Assembly (NCBI RefSeq): GCF_009909145.1
Contig: NZ_JAAAPJ010000026.1
Coordinates: forward strand, 50,658-114,657
Source of the DNA: Corallococcus silvisoli
Lineage (GTDB): Bacteria > Myxococcota > Myxococcia > Myxococcales > Myxococcaceae
DNA length: 64,000 nt
Direction of reading: 5' to 3'
Shown: one piece after another, positions 21,783-31,469 of the stretch
Layout of the letters: each line of letters opens with the position of its first letter
Numbering within the stretch: position 1 is the first letter of the stretch
Notes under the pieces: generated by a model
The model's input: only the letters and a program-made list of their open reading frames with translations
Databases searched by the model: none
Told to the model about the DNA's origin: nothing
Program-made: the position numbers and the translations under genes

Positions 21783-21869
21783 CGACGGGAGGTGGAGGAC
21801 GGGACCCTGTCCCGCCCACCACCACCCCGCCGCCACCCGTGGCCCGTGCCCGGGGGGATGGGACGAGGG

Positions 21870-22163
21870 CTAGCGCTGTCGGGGAATGGTGCGGGCCACG
21901 TGCAGGGCCCACGCCTCCGCCGAGTCCAGCTCCGCGCGGGCTTCCGCGAAGCGGTCCTTCGCGGCGTCGCTGCAGTCATTGGCGAAGATGGCGTCGTGCA
22001 GCTCCTTCTGCGCTCGCGTCAGCCGCAGGCTGGTCTGCAACCACAGCCGGGCCGCCATGCGCGGCGTGATCACCACCTGGGTGGGATCCCAGACCTCCAA
22101 CGTGGCGTAGTCAGCGGAAGACAGCTCTTCGGCGTGGGGCGCCTGCTCGGTTCGTGCGTTCAT
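21870..22163 (-). CDS. Small hypothetical protein (97 residues)
   Basis: I take ATG 22163 as the start; the frame is open further upstream but the sequence there overlaps probable promoter DNA of the PilT gene. The protein is predominantly helical and acidic (SSADYATLEVWDPTQVVITPRMAARLWLQTSLRL, then a charged helix rich in E, A and R). No signal peptide or membrane segment. It resembles no family I can name. GC-rich third positions support coding. Confidence 0.55.
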   Translation of the reverse strand: MNARTEQAPHAEELSSADYATLEVWDPTQVVITPRMAARLWLQTSLRLTRAQKELHDAIFANDCSDAAKDRFAEARAELDSAEAWALHVARTIPRQR

Positions 22164-22400
22164 GCCCGGATGTTCGCCATGGATTCCGGGCAGGGCATCC
22201 CGGCCCTCCGGGCAGGAAGACAGCCACTGGTGAGCAGTCGAGGACAGTTCCATCATCCCCTTGGGTACGTAGATTCCATGGTTTGCGGGAAGATTCAATA
22301 CAGTGAGGATGGGGAAATGCTTCCCACACTGCAATCATGGAGGGATTTCGCGTCCTTCTCCTAGAATCCTCCGCTCCATTCGTGACGTGAGAGGGATTCC

Positions 22401-23474
22401 CTGGACCTGAACACCCTGAACAAGCTGCTGACCGTCGGCGTCCAGAACGGGGCTTCGGACATCCATTTCCGGCCGGGTGACCCGCCCATCTACCGGGTGA
22501 ACGGGGTGCTGCGGCCGTTGAAGATGGAAAAGCTGCAGGCGGATCACACCAAGCAGGTGGCCCTGCACGTGATGAATGATCCGCTGATGAAGGCGCAGGT
22601 GGACAGCGTGCAGGAGTGCGACTCGTCCTACAGCCTGCCGGGCGTGGCGCGTTTCCGGGTGAACATCTACCGGCAGCGCGGCTCGCTGGCGTGCATCCTG
22701 CGCATCATCCCGGATGAGATTCCCAGCATCGATGGGCTGGGATTGCCGCAGGTGCTCAAGACCATCGCGGGCAACGAGCGGGGGTTGGTGTTGGTGACGG
22801 GCGCGACGGGCTCCGGCAAGAGCTCCACGCTGGCGTCGATGATCAACCACATCAACCACACGGAGAGCCTGCACATCCTCACCATCGAGGACCCCATCGA
22901 GTTCATCTACAAGAACGTGAAGTCCTCCATCTCCCAGCGGGAGATTGGCCCGGACACGCAGAACTTCGCCATCGCGCTGCGCGCGGCGCTGCGCCAGGAC
23001 CCGGACGTCATCCTGGTGGGAGAGATGCGCGACACGGAGACCATCGACATCGCGCTGAAGGCGTCGGAGACGGGGCACCTGGTGCTGTCCACGGTGCACA
23101 CCACGGACGCGTCGCGCACCATCAACCGCCTGGTGTCGGTGTTCCCCGCGGAGGAGCAGACCATGGTGCGCATGCGCCTGGCGGACTGCCTCAAGGCGAC
23201 CGTGTCCCAGCGCCTGCTGCCGCGCGCGACGGGCAAGGGGCGCACCGTGGCGCTGGAGATCATGGTGCAGACGAAGACGGTGGAGCAGTACATCCGGGAT
23301 GACCGCGCCGCGGAGCTGAAGGACGTCATCGAGAAGGGCCGCGACATGTTCGGCATGCAGTCCTTCGATCAGCACCTGACGCAGCTGTACCGCAACGGCG
23401 ACATCACGCTGGAGACGGCGCAGAGCGCGGCCTCCAACCCGGCGGACTTCCAGCGCGCGCTCGAGTTCGACTGA
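22401..23474 (+). CDS. pilT: PilT-family type IV pilus retraction-type ATPase, apparent CTG start
   Basis: The frame is open from a stop at 22383-22385 and no ATG, GTG or TTG occurs before a GTG at 22497, deep in a conserved domain. CTG 22401 sits five bases after GAGAGGGA and gives M/L-DLNTLNKLLTVGVQNGASDIHF, the normal N-terminus of PilT proteins. The protein then has 357 residues. Walker A is GATGSGKSS (about 134-142), the Asp box region GLVLVTG is intact, and the Walker B/His-box segment reads ILVGEMRDTETIDIALKASETGHLVLSTVHTTDA. It should be a hexameric ATPase powering pilus retraction or a related secretion motor. Myxobacteria usually carry several PilT paralogues, and no other pilus gene lies nearby, so it may not be the main one. 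Confidence 0.87.
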   Translation: MDLNTLNKLLTVGVQNGASDIHFRPGDPPIYRVNGVLRPLKMEKLQADHTKQVALHVMNDPLMKAQVDSVQECDSSYSLPGVARFRVNIYRQRGSLACILRIIPDEIPSIDGLGLPQVLKTIAGNERGLVLVTGATGSGKSSTLASMINHINHTESLHILTIEDPIEFIYKNVKSSISQREIGPDTQNFAIALRAALRQDPDVILVGEMRDTETIDIALKASETGHLVLSTVHTTDASRTINRLVSVFPAEEQTMVRMRLADCLKATVSQRLLPRATGKGRTVALEIMVQTKTVEQYIRDDRAAELKDVIEKGRDMFGMQSFDQHLTQLYRNGDITLETAQSAASNPADFQRALEFD

Positions 23475-23504
23475 GCGGCGCGCCGGAAGCGGGCCGGTGG
23501 GGCG

Positions 23505-25136
<1,632 letters not shown>

Positions 25137-25178
25137 CGCGGGCGGATCTCTTGAAGAAGGGGGGGACGGCGGGGAACT

Positions 25179-25757
25179 CTAACCAGGAGGCGCGCGGGGC
25201 GGCACTTCGTAGAGGTAGACGGGCGTGCGGTACAGGTCCGTCAGCCGCACGCTGCGCGCGGGTGGCCACCCCCGGAGTCCGAAGGTGTGGCTCAGGATGC
25301 GTGCCCCGGGGGGCAGCTCGGCCGAAAAGCGGGGCGCCAGGCGGGCCATGATGCCCGGCGACAGGTAGCAGACGACGCAGCTTGCGTCCTGGAAGGACGC
25401 GCCGAAGAAGTCCCCGCGGCGCAGCGTCAGGTTGGCGCGAGGGAACAGGCGCTGGCGCAGCCGGCTGAAGAGCCAGGGCAGCCAGGACAGCTCGTAGGCG
25501 ACGACGCGAGCCTGGGGGCAGTGGTCCGCCAGGGCGAAGGCCACGTCCCCCCAGCCCGAGCCCAGGTCCAGCACCGTGCCCTGGGTGTCGCCGGGCAGCA
25601 TGGCGAGCAGCGCCCGCCGCACCCGGGGCGAGCTGGGCATGGGCGGCGCGCCGGTGCGCAGCGTGGAGACGACGATGGACAGCACCCCCGCGAGGAGCAC
25701 CGCCCAGAGCAGCAGGAGGAGGAGGGGGCCTGTCGCGCTCGCCACGGCGCGCATCAT
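25179..25757 (-). CDS. Membrane-anchored class I SAM-dependent methyltransferase
   Basis: The protein has 192 residues. One hydrophobic segment (about residues 8-31, GPLLLLLLWAVLLAGVLSIVVS) anchors the N-terminus, followed by a Rossmann methyltransferase core with motif I GTVLDLGSGWGDVAFALA (about 60-77) and acidic loop VVAYELSWLPW. A later CVVCYLSPGIMARLAPRF resembles motif IV. The anchor suggests a membrane-bound lipid or protein substrate; none can be named. The fumarase gene follows 43 bases downstream and the small membrane protein gene lies 26 bases upstream on the same strand. Confidence 0.8.
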   Translation of the reverse strand: MMRAVASATGPLLLLLLWAVLLAGVLSIVVSTLRTGAPPMPSSPRVRRALLAMLPGDTQGTVLDLGSGWGDVAFALADHCPQARVVAYELSWLPWLFSRLRQRLFPRANLTLRRGDFFGASFQDASCVVCYLSPGIMARLAPRFSAELPPGARILSHTFGLRGWPPARSVRLTDLYRTPVYLYEVPPRAPPG

Positions 25758-25783
25758 CGCGCGGGGGCGCCCGGCGGGGGGAC

Positions 25784-25963
25784 CTACTTTCGCGGGTGGT
25801 GCCCCGCGTCCATGCGCACCACCCGGGGCGGCGCGGGCTCAGCGGTCGTGGCGGCGCGGACGGGCTCGGGCTCGGTGTCCTCGAAGAGGGCGCGGCCCAA
25901 CACGAAGCAGAGCGCCACCCCCACGCACAGTGCCACCACGTTCCAGTAGTACCCCATGGGCAT
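25784..25963 (-). CDS. Small single-pass membrane protein
   Basis: From ATG 25963 the protein has 59 residues: a hydrophobic segment (YYWNVVALCVGVALCFVLGRALF, about residues 4-26) and a short Pro/Arg-rich tail (ending HHPRK). A longer in-frame reading of 91 residues exists but its added part has no clear features. It lies 26 bases before the methyltransferase gene on the same strand and may be co-expressed. Function unknown. Confidence 0.5.
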   Translation of the reverse strand: MPMGYYWNVVALCVGVALCFVLGRALFEDTEPEPVRAATTAEPAPPRVVRMDAGHHPRK

Positions 25964-26143
25964 CCGGCTGAAGCACGGACCGTACCAACCAGGTCGCCTG
26001 CTCTGGGGGTTGGGGTGCGTGGACCCCATTGTGTCCCCAGGCGCTACAACGCGAGGCAACGGCGTGGCCCCCCAGGCAACAGGGCTTCACTGGGAGTTGA
26101 CCCGGTGGCGGGCCGGGACTTCACGCCGGGCGCGGCGCCCCGG

Positions 26144-27427
26144 TCAGAGCGAGGGCGCGGATTCGGTGGGGTCCTCCTCGGGCACGGGCGGGCGGTGCGC
26201 GGCGGACTCCAGCCGGTCCACGTTTCGCAGCTCGGGGAAGAGCCAGGCCCAGAGCCCCACGACGACGAGCGTTCCCACGGCGCCAATCACCACCGCGTGC
26301 ACGGCGCCCAGGGCCTGGGCGAGTGAGCCCGCGCGGAACTCGCCCAGCTCGTTGGAGGCGCCGATGCACATCATGTTCACCGCGCCCACGCGGCCGCGCA
26401 TGTCGTCCGGCGTGGAGACCAGCTCCAGCGTGTGGCGCACCACCACGCTCACCATGTCCGCCGCCCCACCGATGGCGAGCGCGGCGAGCGACAGGGGCAG
26501 GGACGTGCTCAGGCCGAACACCAGCGTGGCCGCGCCGAATACGGCCACCGCGCCGAACATCTTCCACCCGGCGTGGCCACCCAGGGGACGGAAGGCGAGC
26601 AGCACCGCCACCACCGCGGCGCCCGCGGCCGGAGCGCTGCGCAGCAGGCCCAGGCCCCAGGGGCCGGTGTGCAGCACGTCGCGCGCGTAGATGGGGAGCA
26701 GCGCCACCGCGCCGCCCAGCAGCACCGCGAAGAGGTCCAGGGTGAGGCTGCCCAGCAGCAGGCGCTTCTGGCGCACGAAGCGCAGGCCCGCGACGAGCGT
26801 GGCCAGGGAGATGGGCTCGCGCGACGCGCTGCCGGTGCGCACCTTGAGCGAGAGGATCCACACCACCGTGAGCGCGCACAGCGACGCGGACGCGATGTAG
26901 ACGCCCTTGCCGCCCAGCCACCCGTAGAGCAGGCCGCCCACGGCGGGGCCCGCGATGGTGGCCACCTGCCACGTGGTGGAGTTCACCGCCACCGCGCGCG
27001 TCAGCTCGTCCGCGGGCACCAGGTACGGCGTGAGCGCGGAGCCAGCGGGCGCGTAGAAGGCCCTCGCGGTGCCGAACAGCACCAGCACGCCATAGACGAA
27101 CCGCACGTCGGTGATGTGGCCCAGCGTGAAGGTCAACAGCAGCAGGCTGCACACCAGCATCACGCCCTGGCAGATCGCCAGGATGCGGCGGCGGTCGAAG
27201 CGGTCCGCCACCTGTCCGCCCAGCAGGCTGAAGGTGAGGAACGGGACGAACTGGGCCAGGCCGGTGTAGCCCAGCGCGAGCGCGCTCCCGGTGAGCTCGT
27301 AGACCTGCCAGCCGATGGCGACGGATTCGATCTGCGCCGCGAGCACCGCGCACAGACGGGCGATCTGGTACAGCCGGAAGTCGCGGTGGCGGAAGACGGA
27401 GGCGCCGAGGACGGAGGGTGTGGCCAT
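26144..27427 (-). CDS. MFS exporter, EntS/MFS_3-like
   Basis: The protein has 427 residues from ATG 27427 with 12 likely membrane segments. The N-terminus FRHRDFRLYQIARLCAVLAAQIESVAIGWQVYELTGSALALGYTGL is typical of the MFS_3 group, which includes the enterobactin exporter EntS. Motif A is visible as LLGGQVADRFDRRRIL (about residue 65). This group exports siderophores, macrolides or similar small molecules. No siderophore gene is adjacent, so the substrate is open. The 180 bases before the next minus-strand gene (25964-26143) show nothing gene-like. Confidence 0.85.
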   Translation of the reverse strand: MATPSVLGASVFRHRDFRLYQIARLCAVLAAQIESVAIGWQVYELTGSALALGYTGLAQFVPFLTFSLLGGQVADRFDRRRILAICQGVMLVCSLLLLTFTLGHITDVRFVYGVLVLFGTARAFYAPAGSALTPYLVPADELTRAVAVNSTTWQVATIAGPAVGGLLYGWLGGKGVYIASASLCALTVVWILSLKVRTGSASREPISLATLVAGLRFVRQKRLLLGSLTLDLFAVLLGGAVALLPIYARDVLHTGPWGLGLLRSAPAAGAAVVAVLLAFRPLGGHAGWKMFGAVAVFGAATLVFGLSTSLPLSLAALAIGGAADMVSVVVRHTLELVSTPDDMRGRVGAVNMMCIGASNELGEFRAGSLAQALGAVHAVVIGAVGTLVVVGLWAWLFPELRNVDRLESAAHRPPVPEEDPTESAPSL

Positions 27428-27499
27428 GGAAGTGGCTGCGCTGTAATGCAGCCCGTCCCCCTCCGCCAGCGACAAGGGGCGCGCGGCCCCGGGCCCGTC

Positions 27500-28606
27500 T
27501 TATGACGTCGCGCGCATCCGGTTGAGCCGGTCGTAGTGGCGGTAGCCCAGCTTGTCGAGCGCGGCGGGCGGCGCGAGGCCGATGTCCACCAGCGTCTTGA
27601 TGTCGTAGGTGCCCGCGAGCACCGGCGGCGCGTAGTTGGCCACCGCCTCCGGCGTGCGGAAGCCCGGCAGCGGGAAGAGCACCTGGCTGGTGTGCACGTG
27701 CATGAAGTGCGCGGCGGACTGGCGCTGCCACCCGGGCACGCCCGGCGCGGTGATGACGTGCGGGGTGGCCAGGAACGTGCCGCCCGTGAGGATCTCCAGC
27801 TGCTGGCCCACCTGCGCCACGATGCAGCCGGCGGGCGCGGTGCCGCGCACCATCAGGCCATTGGGCGCGTCCGGCGTCGCGCGCGTGCGCAGGTACAGGC
27901 CGCTCTGGTCATCTGGCTTGGGCGCCGGGCGGCCCTCGGGGTCGAGGAAGCGGCCCCCGGGCAGGAGCGTGAGCAGGTTGAAGTCGGTGTGCTCCTCGCC
28001 CCAGAGGATGCCGGTGTTCACCTGGGACGGACCCAGGGGCAGGTACTGGAGCGCGCGCGTGACGTGGGGCGCCTTCTCGCACGCGTCGGTGAAGGTGGAC
28101 TCGGGGAGCTTCAGCGCCAGCGCGGCGCCGCGCAGCAGCTTGAGGCCGGCCTCGTGCAGCGCGCGGCCCATGGTGAGCAGGCCCTCCTGGAAGAAGGGCG
28201 GCGCGTCGTCCGGCCAGATGTTCTCCGGGTACAGCTCCGGGAACTCCATCGCGGATTGCGCGTCCGTGGGCGTGGGCGCCGCGAAGTAGCACTCCTTGAA
28301 GTCCGGCTGGCCGTTGCCGGCGACGGCGACCTCCGTGTTGGGAGGCGTCCAGCCGCGCTGGTACCAGAAGTCCGCGCGGCCCAGGGGGCGCTTCTGCGCG
28401 TCCGGCCGGGCGACGAAGCTGGAGAACGCGTCGTAGAAGCGCTCCAGCGCCGGCGCGTCCACGCCGTGGTTCTTCACGAAGACGAGCCCGAAGACGCCAA
28501 AGGCCTCGCGAAGGGCCGCCGCGGCGCGCTCGAGACGGGCCGGTTCACCCGACGCGAGGTCCGTGAGGTCGACCGTCGGGATGTGGATCGAGGAGGTGTC
28601 CGCCAT
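27500..28606 (-). CDS. 2-oxoglutarate/Fe(II)-dependent dioxygenase, isopenicillin-N-synthase-like
   Basis: The protein has 368 residues. The N-terminal DIOX_N region is clear (HIPTVDLTDLASGEP, then FGLVFVKNHGVDAPALERFYDAF). The Fe(II) ligands are H206-x-D208 in EEHTDFNLLTLL and H283 in ATPHVITAPG, and R295-x-S297 (QRQSAAHF) fits the 2-oxoglutarate-binding RxS motif. Length and order match the isopenicillin N synthase/gibberellin oxidase superfamily. The enzyme likely hydroxylates or oxidises a small molecule in the cytoplasm; the substrate is unknown. It sits just upstream of the MFS_3 exporter on the same strand, so the pair could make and export a product, which is a guess. Confidence 0.9.
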   Translation of the reverse strand: MADTSSIHIPTVDLTDLASGEPARLERAAAALREAFGVFGLVFVKNHGVDAPALERFYDAFSSFVARPDAQKRPLGRADFWYQRGWTPPNTEVAVAGNGQPDFKECYFAAPTPTDAQSAMEFPELYPENIWPDDAPPFFQEGLLTMGRALHEAGLKLLRGAALALKLPESTFTDACEKAPHVTRALQYLPLGPSQVNTGILWGEEHTDFNLLTLLPGGRFLDPEGRPAPKPDDQSGLYLRTRATPDAPNGLMVRGTAPAGCIVAQVGQQLEILTGGTFLATPHVITAPGVPGWQRQSAAHFMHVHTSQVLFPLPGFRTPEAVANYAPPVLAGTYDIKTLVDIGLAPPAALDKLGYRHYDRLNRMRATS

Positions 28607-28715
28607 GATGGGCCCAGGTGTATCGCGCCTGGGCCCGGCTGAGGAGGGGGAGCGTGCCTGTCCGCCCTCCTGTTCCGGGAAAGTCCGGGAGAAGGCCCCT
28701 TTCCCGGCGCGGCCC

Positions 28716-29345
28716 TCAGCGGGCGGCGAGCGTCACGTCCACCGGGGCGCACGTCACCGGGGTGGACTTGAAGTCCCCGCCGGGCGCGGGCACGTCCTCC
28801 TTGCGAGTGGCCACGTCCATCAGCTCGTCGCGGAAGGCGATGCGGTAGGTGCCGGGCTTCTGGAAGTCATAGGCCTGCGTCACCTCCACGCGGTTCTCCA
28901 CCGTGGCCCCCGGAGCGATGGCCACGTAGCTGTCCGCGTTCGGCGCGGCGCGCTTCGCCATGGGGCCCTGGTAGGAGACCTCCTCGCCGTCGCGGGTGAC
29001 CTGGAACACGGTGCCCAGGAAGCCCTCCAGCGGGGTGTGCCACTTGAGGACCCACACCGGCTGGTCGGAGCGGTTGGTGAGCTTGAAGAGGACCTCCACG
29101 GGCTCGCCGACGCGGGCCTTCGCGGGCGCGCTCAGGGCGCACTCCAGGTTCACGGGGTTCTTCACGGCGGTGGGCTCCGGGGCGGCAGGGGGCGGCGTGG
29201 ACGGCGGGGGCGGGGTGGGCGTCGTCGGCGCCGCGGCCACGGGGGCCTGCTGCTGCGCGGGCGGCTCCGCGGGCTTCGTACAGGCGGTGACACCGGCGGC
29301 GGACAGCACCGCGAGCCATGCGAGGTTCCTTCGTCCCAGCCCCAT
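28716..29345 (-). CDS. Lipoprotein with a domain homologous to the N-terminal domain of the adjacent M35 protease
   Basis: The protein has 209 residues. The ATG at 29345 follows AAGGAG by nine bases. A lipobox (VTAC, Cys22) is followed by a long Pro/Ala linker (about 25-60) and a beta-sandwich domain at about 83-172. That domain aligns by eye with residues about 63-150 of the metalloprotease encoded 90 bases upstream: both read V-E-V-x-x-L-T-N-x-S-x-x-P-V, K-W, P-G-x-x, R-D-G-x-x-V-x-Y-x-G, I/L-A-P-G, and A-Y-D-x-x-x-x-G-T-Y. The pair is in the same orientation and probably co-transcribed. A role as a protease inhibitor, chaperone or anchor is possible but not shown. Confidence 0.8.
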   Translation of the reverse strand: MGLGRRNLAWLAVLSAAGVTACTKPAEPPAQQQAPVAAAPTTPTPPPPSTPPPAAPEPTAVKNPVNLECALSAPAKARVGEPVEVLFKLTNRSDQPVWVLKWHTPLEGFLGTVFQVTRDGEEVSYQGPMAKRAAPNADSYVAIAPGATVENRVEVTQAYDFQKPGTYRIAFRDELMDVATRKEDVPAPGGDFKSTPVTCAPVDVTLAAR

Positions 29346-29435
29346 CACGTGTCGCTCCTTGTGTTCGTGCGGCGAAAAGAAAAGGGGACGCGAGGCCCGT
29401 GGCCCGCGTCCCCCGGTCAACGACCCGCCGTCACC

Positions 29436-30518
29436 TTACGGCAGCGAGGGGTTGTTCTCCGCGAAGTATTCGTGGCTGTCCGCGTTGTCACGCGCGTTGG
29501 TGGGGTTGGACTTCGCCAGGCTCTTGGCGGCGCTCTGGCCGTAGGCCCAGTCGTCCGTGCCGGCCACGACGGTGAAGTGGCTCATCTCGTGGACCAGCGT
29601 GCCGGCCTTGGAGTCCGTGCCCGTGGTGGGGGCGCTCCAGAAGGCGCCGCACACGTAGATCTTGTACGGGGAGCCCGGGTACACGTACGCGTAGGTGCCG
29701 CTGTCGGTGCAGCTGCAGTCCACGGTCACGGCCGCGGAGGCGAACGCGTTCTTGATGCTGTTGAAGTGCGTCTTGATGACGTTCCAGTTGGAGCTGGAGT
29801 AGGTGCCGAACCAGGTGGTGTAGCGGCTGGTCGCGGACGGCGTGCCGCTCAGGTAGGTGTACGCGTTGTTGGAGTACGTCTGCGCGCCGCTGAACGCGGA
29901 GGAGATGGAGCTCTTCTGCGACGTGGTGCAGGCGCCGGAGTACGCCAGGCTCTCGCCCGTCACCTCGCGCATCGCCTCGGCCTCCTCGCGGCTGTTGCGG
30001 CGGCCCTCGATGAAGACGGTGACCTCATTGGAGGCCAGCGCCTGCACGCTGGAGCGCGACGCCAGCTCGTAGCGGATGCTGTACGTGCCCGTGCGGGACA
30101 GGTCGTACGCGTCCGAGACGACGACCGGGCCGGAGATGCTCTGGCCGGGAGCGAGCGTGATGAGGTCCTCGGCGCGGCCCAGCACGCGCTTGAAGTGCGC
30201 GCCCGTGTAGGCCACGGGCGTGCCGTCGCGCAGGACGGACAGACGGCCCTCGGTGAGGCCCGTGCCCGGCGCTTCCCACTTGTAGAGGCTCACCGGCGCG
30301 GACGAGGTGTTGGTCAGCGTCACCTCCACCGTCACCGTGTCGCGAGCGGCCATGGAGGCCTTCGCCACGGACACCTGCGCCGTCAGGGCGCCCTGGGCCT
30401 GCTCGGAGGCCTCCGTGGGGGACTGCTCACCATCCGCCGGGGCGCCACAGGCACCCAGCAGGGAAACGCCGACCACCGTGCCCACCAGCCACTTGAAACC
30501 GCGAAGGCTCTTGCTCAC
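29436..30518 (-). CDS. M35-type (aspzincin/peptidyl-Lys) metalloendopeptidase, lipoprotein
   Basis: The protein has 360 residues. GTG 30518 follows AAGGAAG. A lipoprotein signal ends LLGAC (Cys24). Residues about 60-170 are an Ig-like N-terminal domain, probably a propeptide or targeting module. The catalytic domain carries H310-E-M-S-H314 followed by G-T-D-D (320-323), the aspzincin HExxH...GTxD/YG pattern (GTDDWAYG), with paired cysteines before it. It should be a secreted zinc endopeptidase, possibly lysine-specific like Grifola and Aeromonas enzymes. The following lipoprotein gene shares its N-terminal domain. Confidence 0.9.
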   Translation of the reverse strand: MSKSLRGFKWLVGTVVGVSLLGACGAPADGEQSPTEASEQAQGALTAQVSVAKASMAARDTVTVEVTLTNTSSAPVSLYKWEAPGTGLTEGRLSVLRDGTPVAYTGAHFKRVLGRAEDLITLAPGQSISGPVVVSDAYDLSRTGTYSIRYELASRSSVQALASNEVTVFIEGRRNSREEAEAMREVTGESLAYSGACTTSQKSSISSAFSGAQTYSNNAYTYLSGTPSATSRYTTWFGTYSSSNWNVIKTHFNSIKNAFASAAVTVDCSCTDSGTYAYVYPGSPYKIYVCGAFWSAPTTGTDSKAGTLVHEMSHFTVVAGTDDWAYGQSAAKSLAKSNPTNARDNADSHEYFAENNPSLP

Positions 30519-30616
30519 GAGGAACTTCCTTTCGGAAACGACGCGACGAACACCCAAGGGGGGAATACCCTGGTCCACCTGTTTATAGGGGAATTCGGGC
30601 CCAAGGATGATAACAT

Positions 30617-30647
30617 AAAATACTTTGAAATGTGCGCTGACTGACAA
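30617..30647 (-). promoter_or_regulatory. Candidate promoter of the metalloprotease gene
   Basis: On the minus strand TTGTCA (30647-30642) and TATTTT (30622-30617) lie in an unusually AT-rich patch upstream of the protease gene. The 19-base spacing is longer than ideal, so this is tentative. Confidence 0.3.
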
Positions 30648-30741
30648 TTCACGTTCGTGCCGCATCTCGGCGGAGTGCGGCTGGGAGCGTTAGTCTGAGT
30701 GCGGCACTTAGTACGGGGCTGAACGAAAGGGGTTGCGGGCG

Positions 30742-31437
30742 ATGCGCGCGGTGGTGTTCGAGCATGAGGAGCACGAGGGCCCCGGGCTGCTGGGCCCTGC
30801 GCTGGAGGCGGCGGGGTTCACGCTGGTGCGGCGCTTCCGCACGGTGAAGCGCGAGGACGTGGATGCTCCGCTGGTGGTGGTGATGGGGGGCGGCATGGGG
30901 GTGTACGAGGCGGACGCCCATCCGTTCCTCAATGAAGAGCTGGCTTTGCTGGGCGAGCGACTGGCCAATGACCGCGCGTGCGTGGGCGTGTGCCTGGGCG
31001 CGCAGCTGCTGGCGGCGGCGGCGGGGGCGACGGTGTCTCCGGGCAAGAACGGCTTCGAGGTGGGGGTGGGGCCGGTGCGCTGGACGCAGGACGCGCTGAA
31101 GGATCCGGTGGTCGGGGGCGCGAAGGCGCGCACGGCGGTGGCGCACTGGCACGGCGACACCTACACGCCGGTGCCCGGCGCGACGCTGCTGGCGTCCACG
31201 GACCGCTACACCCAGCAGGCGTTCCGGTTGGGGCGCTCCTATGGCTTCCAGTTCCACCTGGAGCTGACGGCCCTGGAGCTGGGGCGCTGGCTGGAGCTGG
31301 GCGCGGAGGACCTGCTCACGCGGGGCAAGGACCTGGCGGCGCTGAAGGCGCAGCTGCCCAAGCTGAAGGCCTCGGAGGTGGAGAACACGGAGCTGCTCCA
31401 CCGGCTCGCGCACCAGCTGGCGAAGGGCCTACGCTGA
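30742..31437 (+). CDS. Class I glutamine amidotransferase-like protein (GMP-synthase type)
   Basis: The protein has 231 residues from ATG 30742, which follows AAAGGGG by nine bases; a TTG nine bases earlier is an alternative. The class I triad is present: C84 in GVCLGAQLLA, and H172-L-E174 in GFQFHLE. Such proteins hydrolyse glutamine and deliver ammonia to a partner, but here no synthetase domain is attached, as is common for stand-alone YLR126C/GuaA-like members that may act as peptidases or hydrolases. The next gene begins 32 bases later on the same strand. Confidence 0.88.
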   Translation: MRAVVFEHEEHEGPGLLGPALEAAGFTLVRRFRTVKREDVDAPLVVVMGGGMGVYEADAHPFLNEELALLGERLANDRACVGVCLGAQLLAAAAGATVSPGKNGFEVGVGPVRWTQDALKDPVVGGAKARTAVAHWHGDTYTPVPGATLLASTDRYTQQAFRLGRSYGFQFHLELTALELGRWLELGAEDLLTRGKDLAALKAQLPKLKASEVENTELLHRLAHQLAKGLR

Positions 31438-31469
31438 GGGCTGCTTCCTCCGGAGGTCCGGACGCCGCC

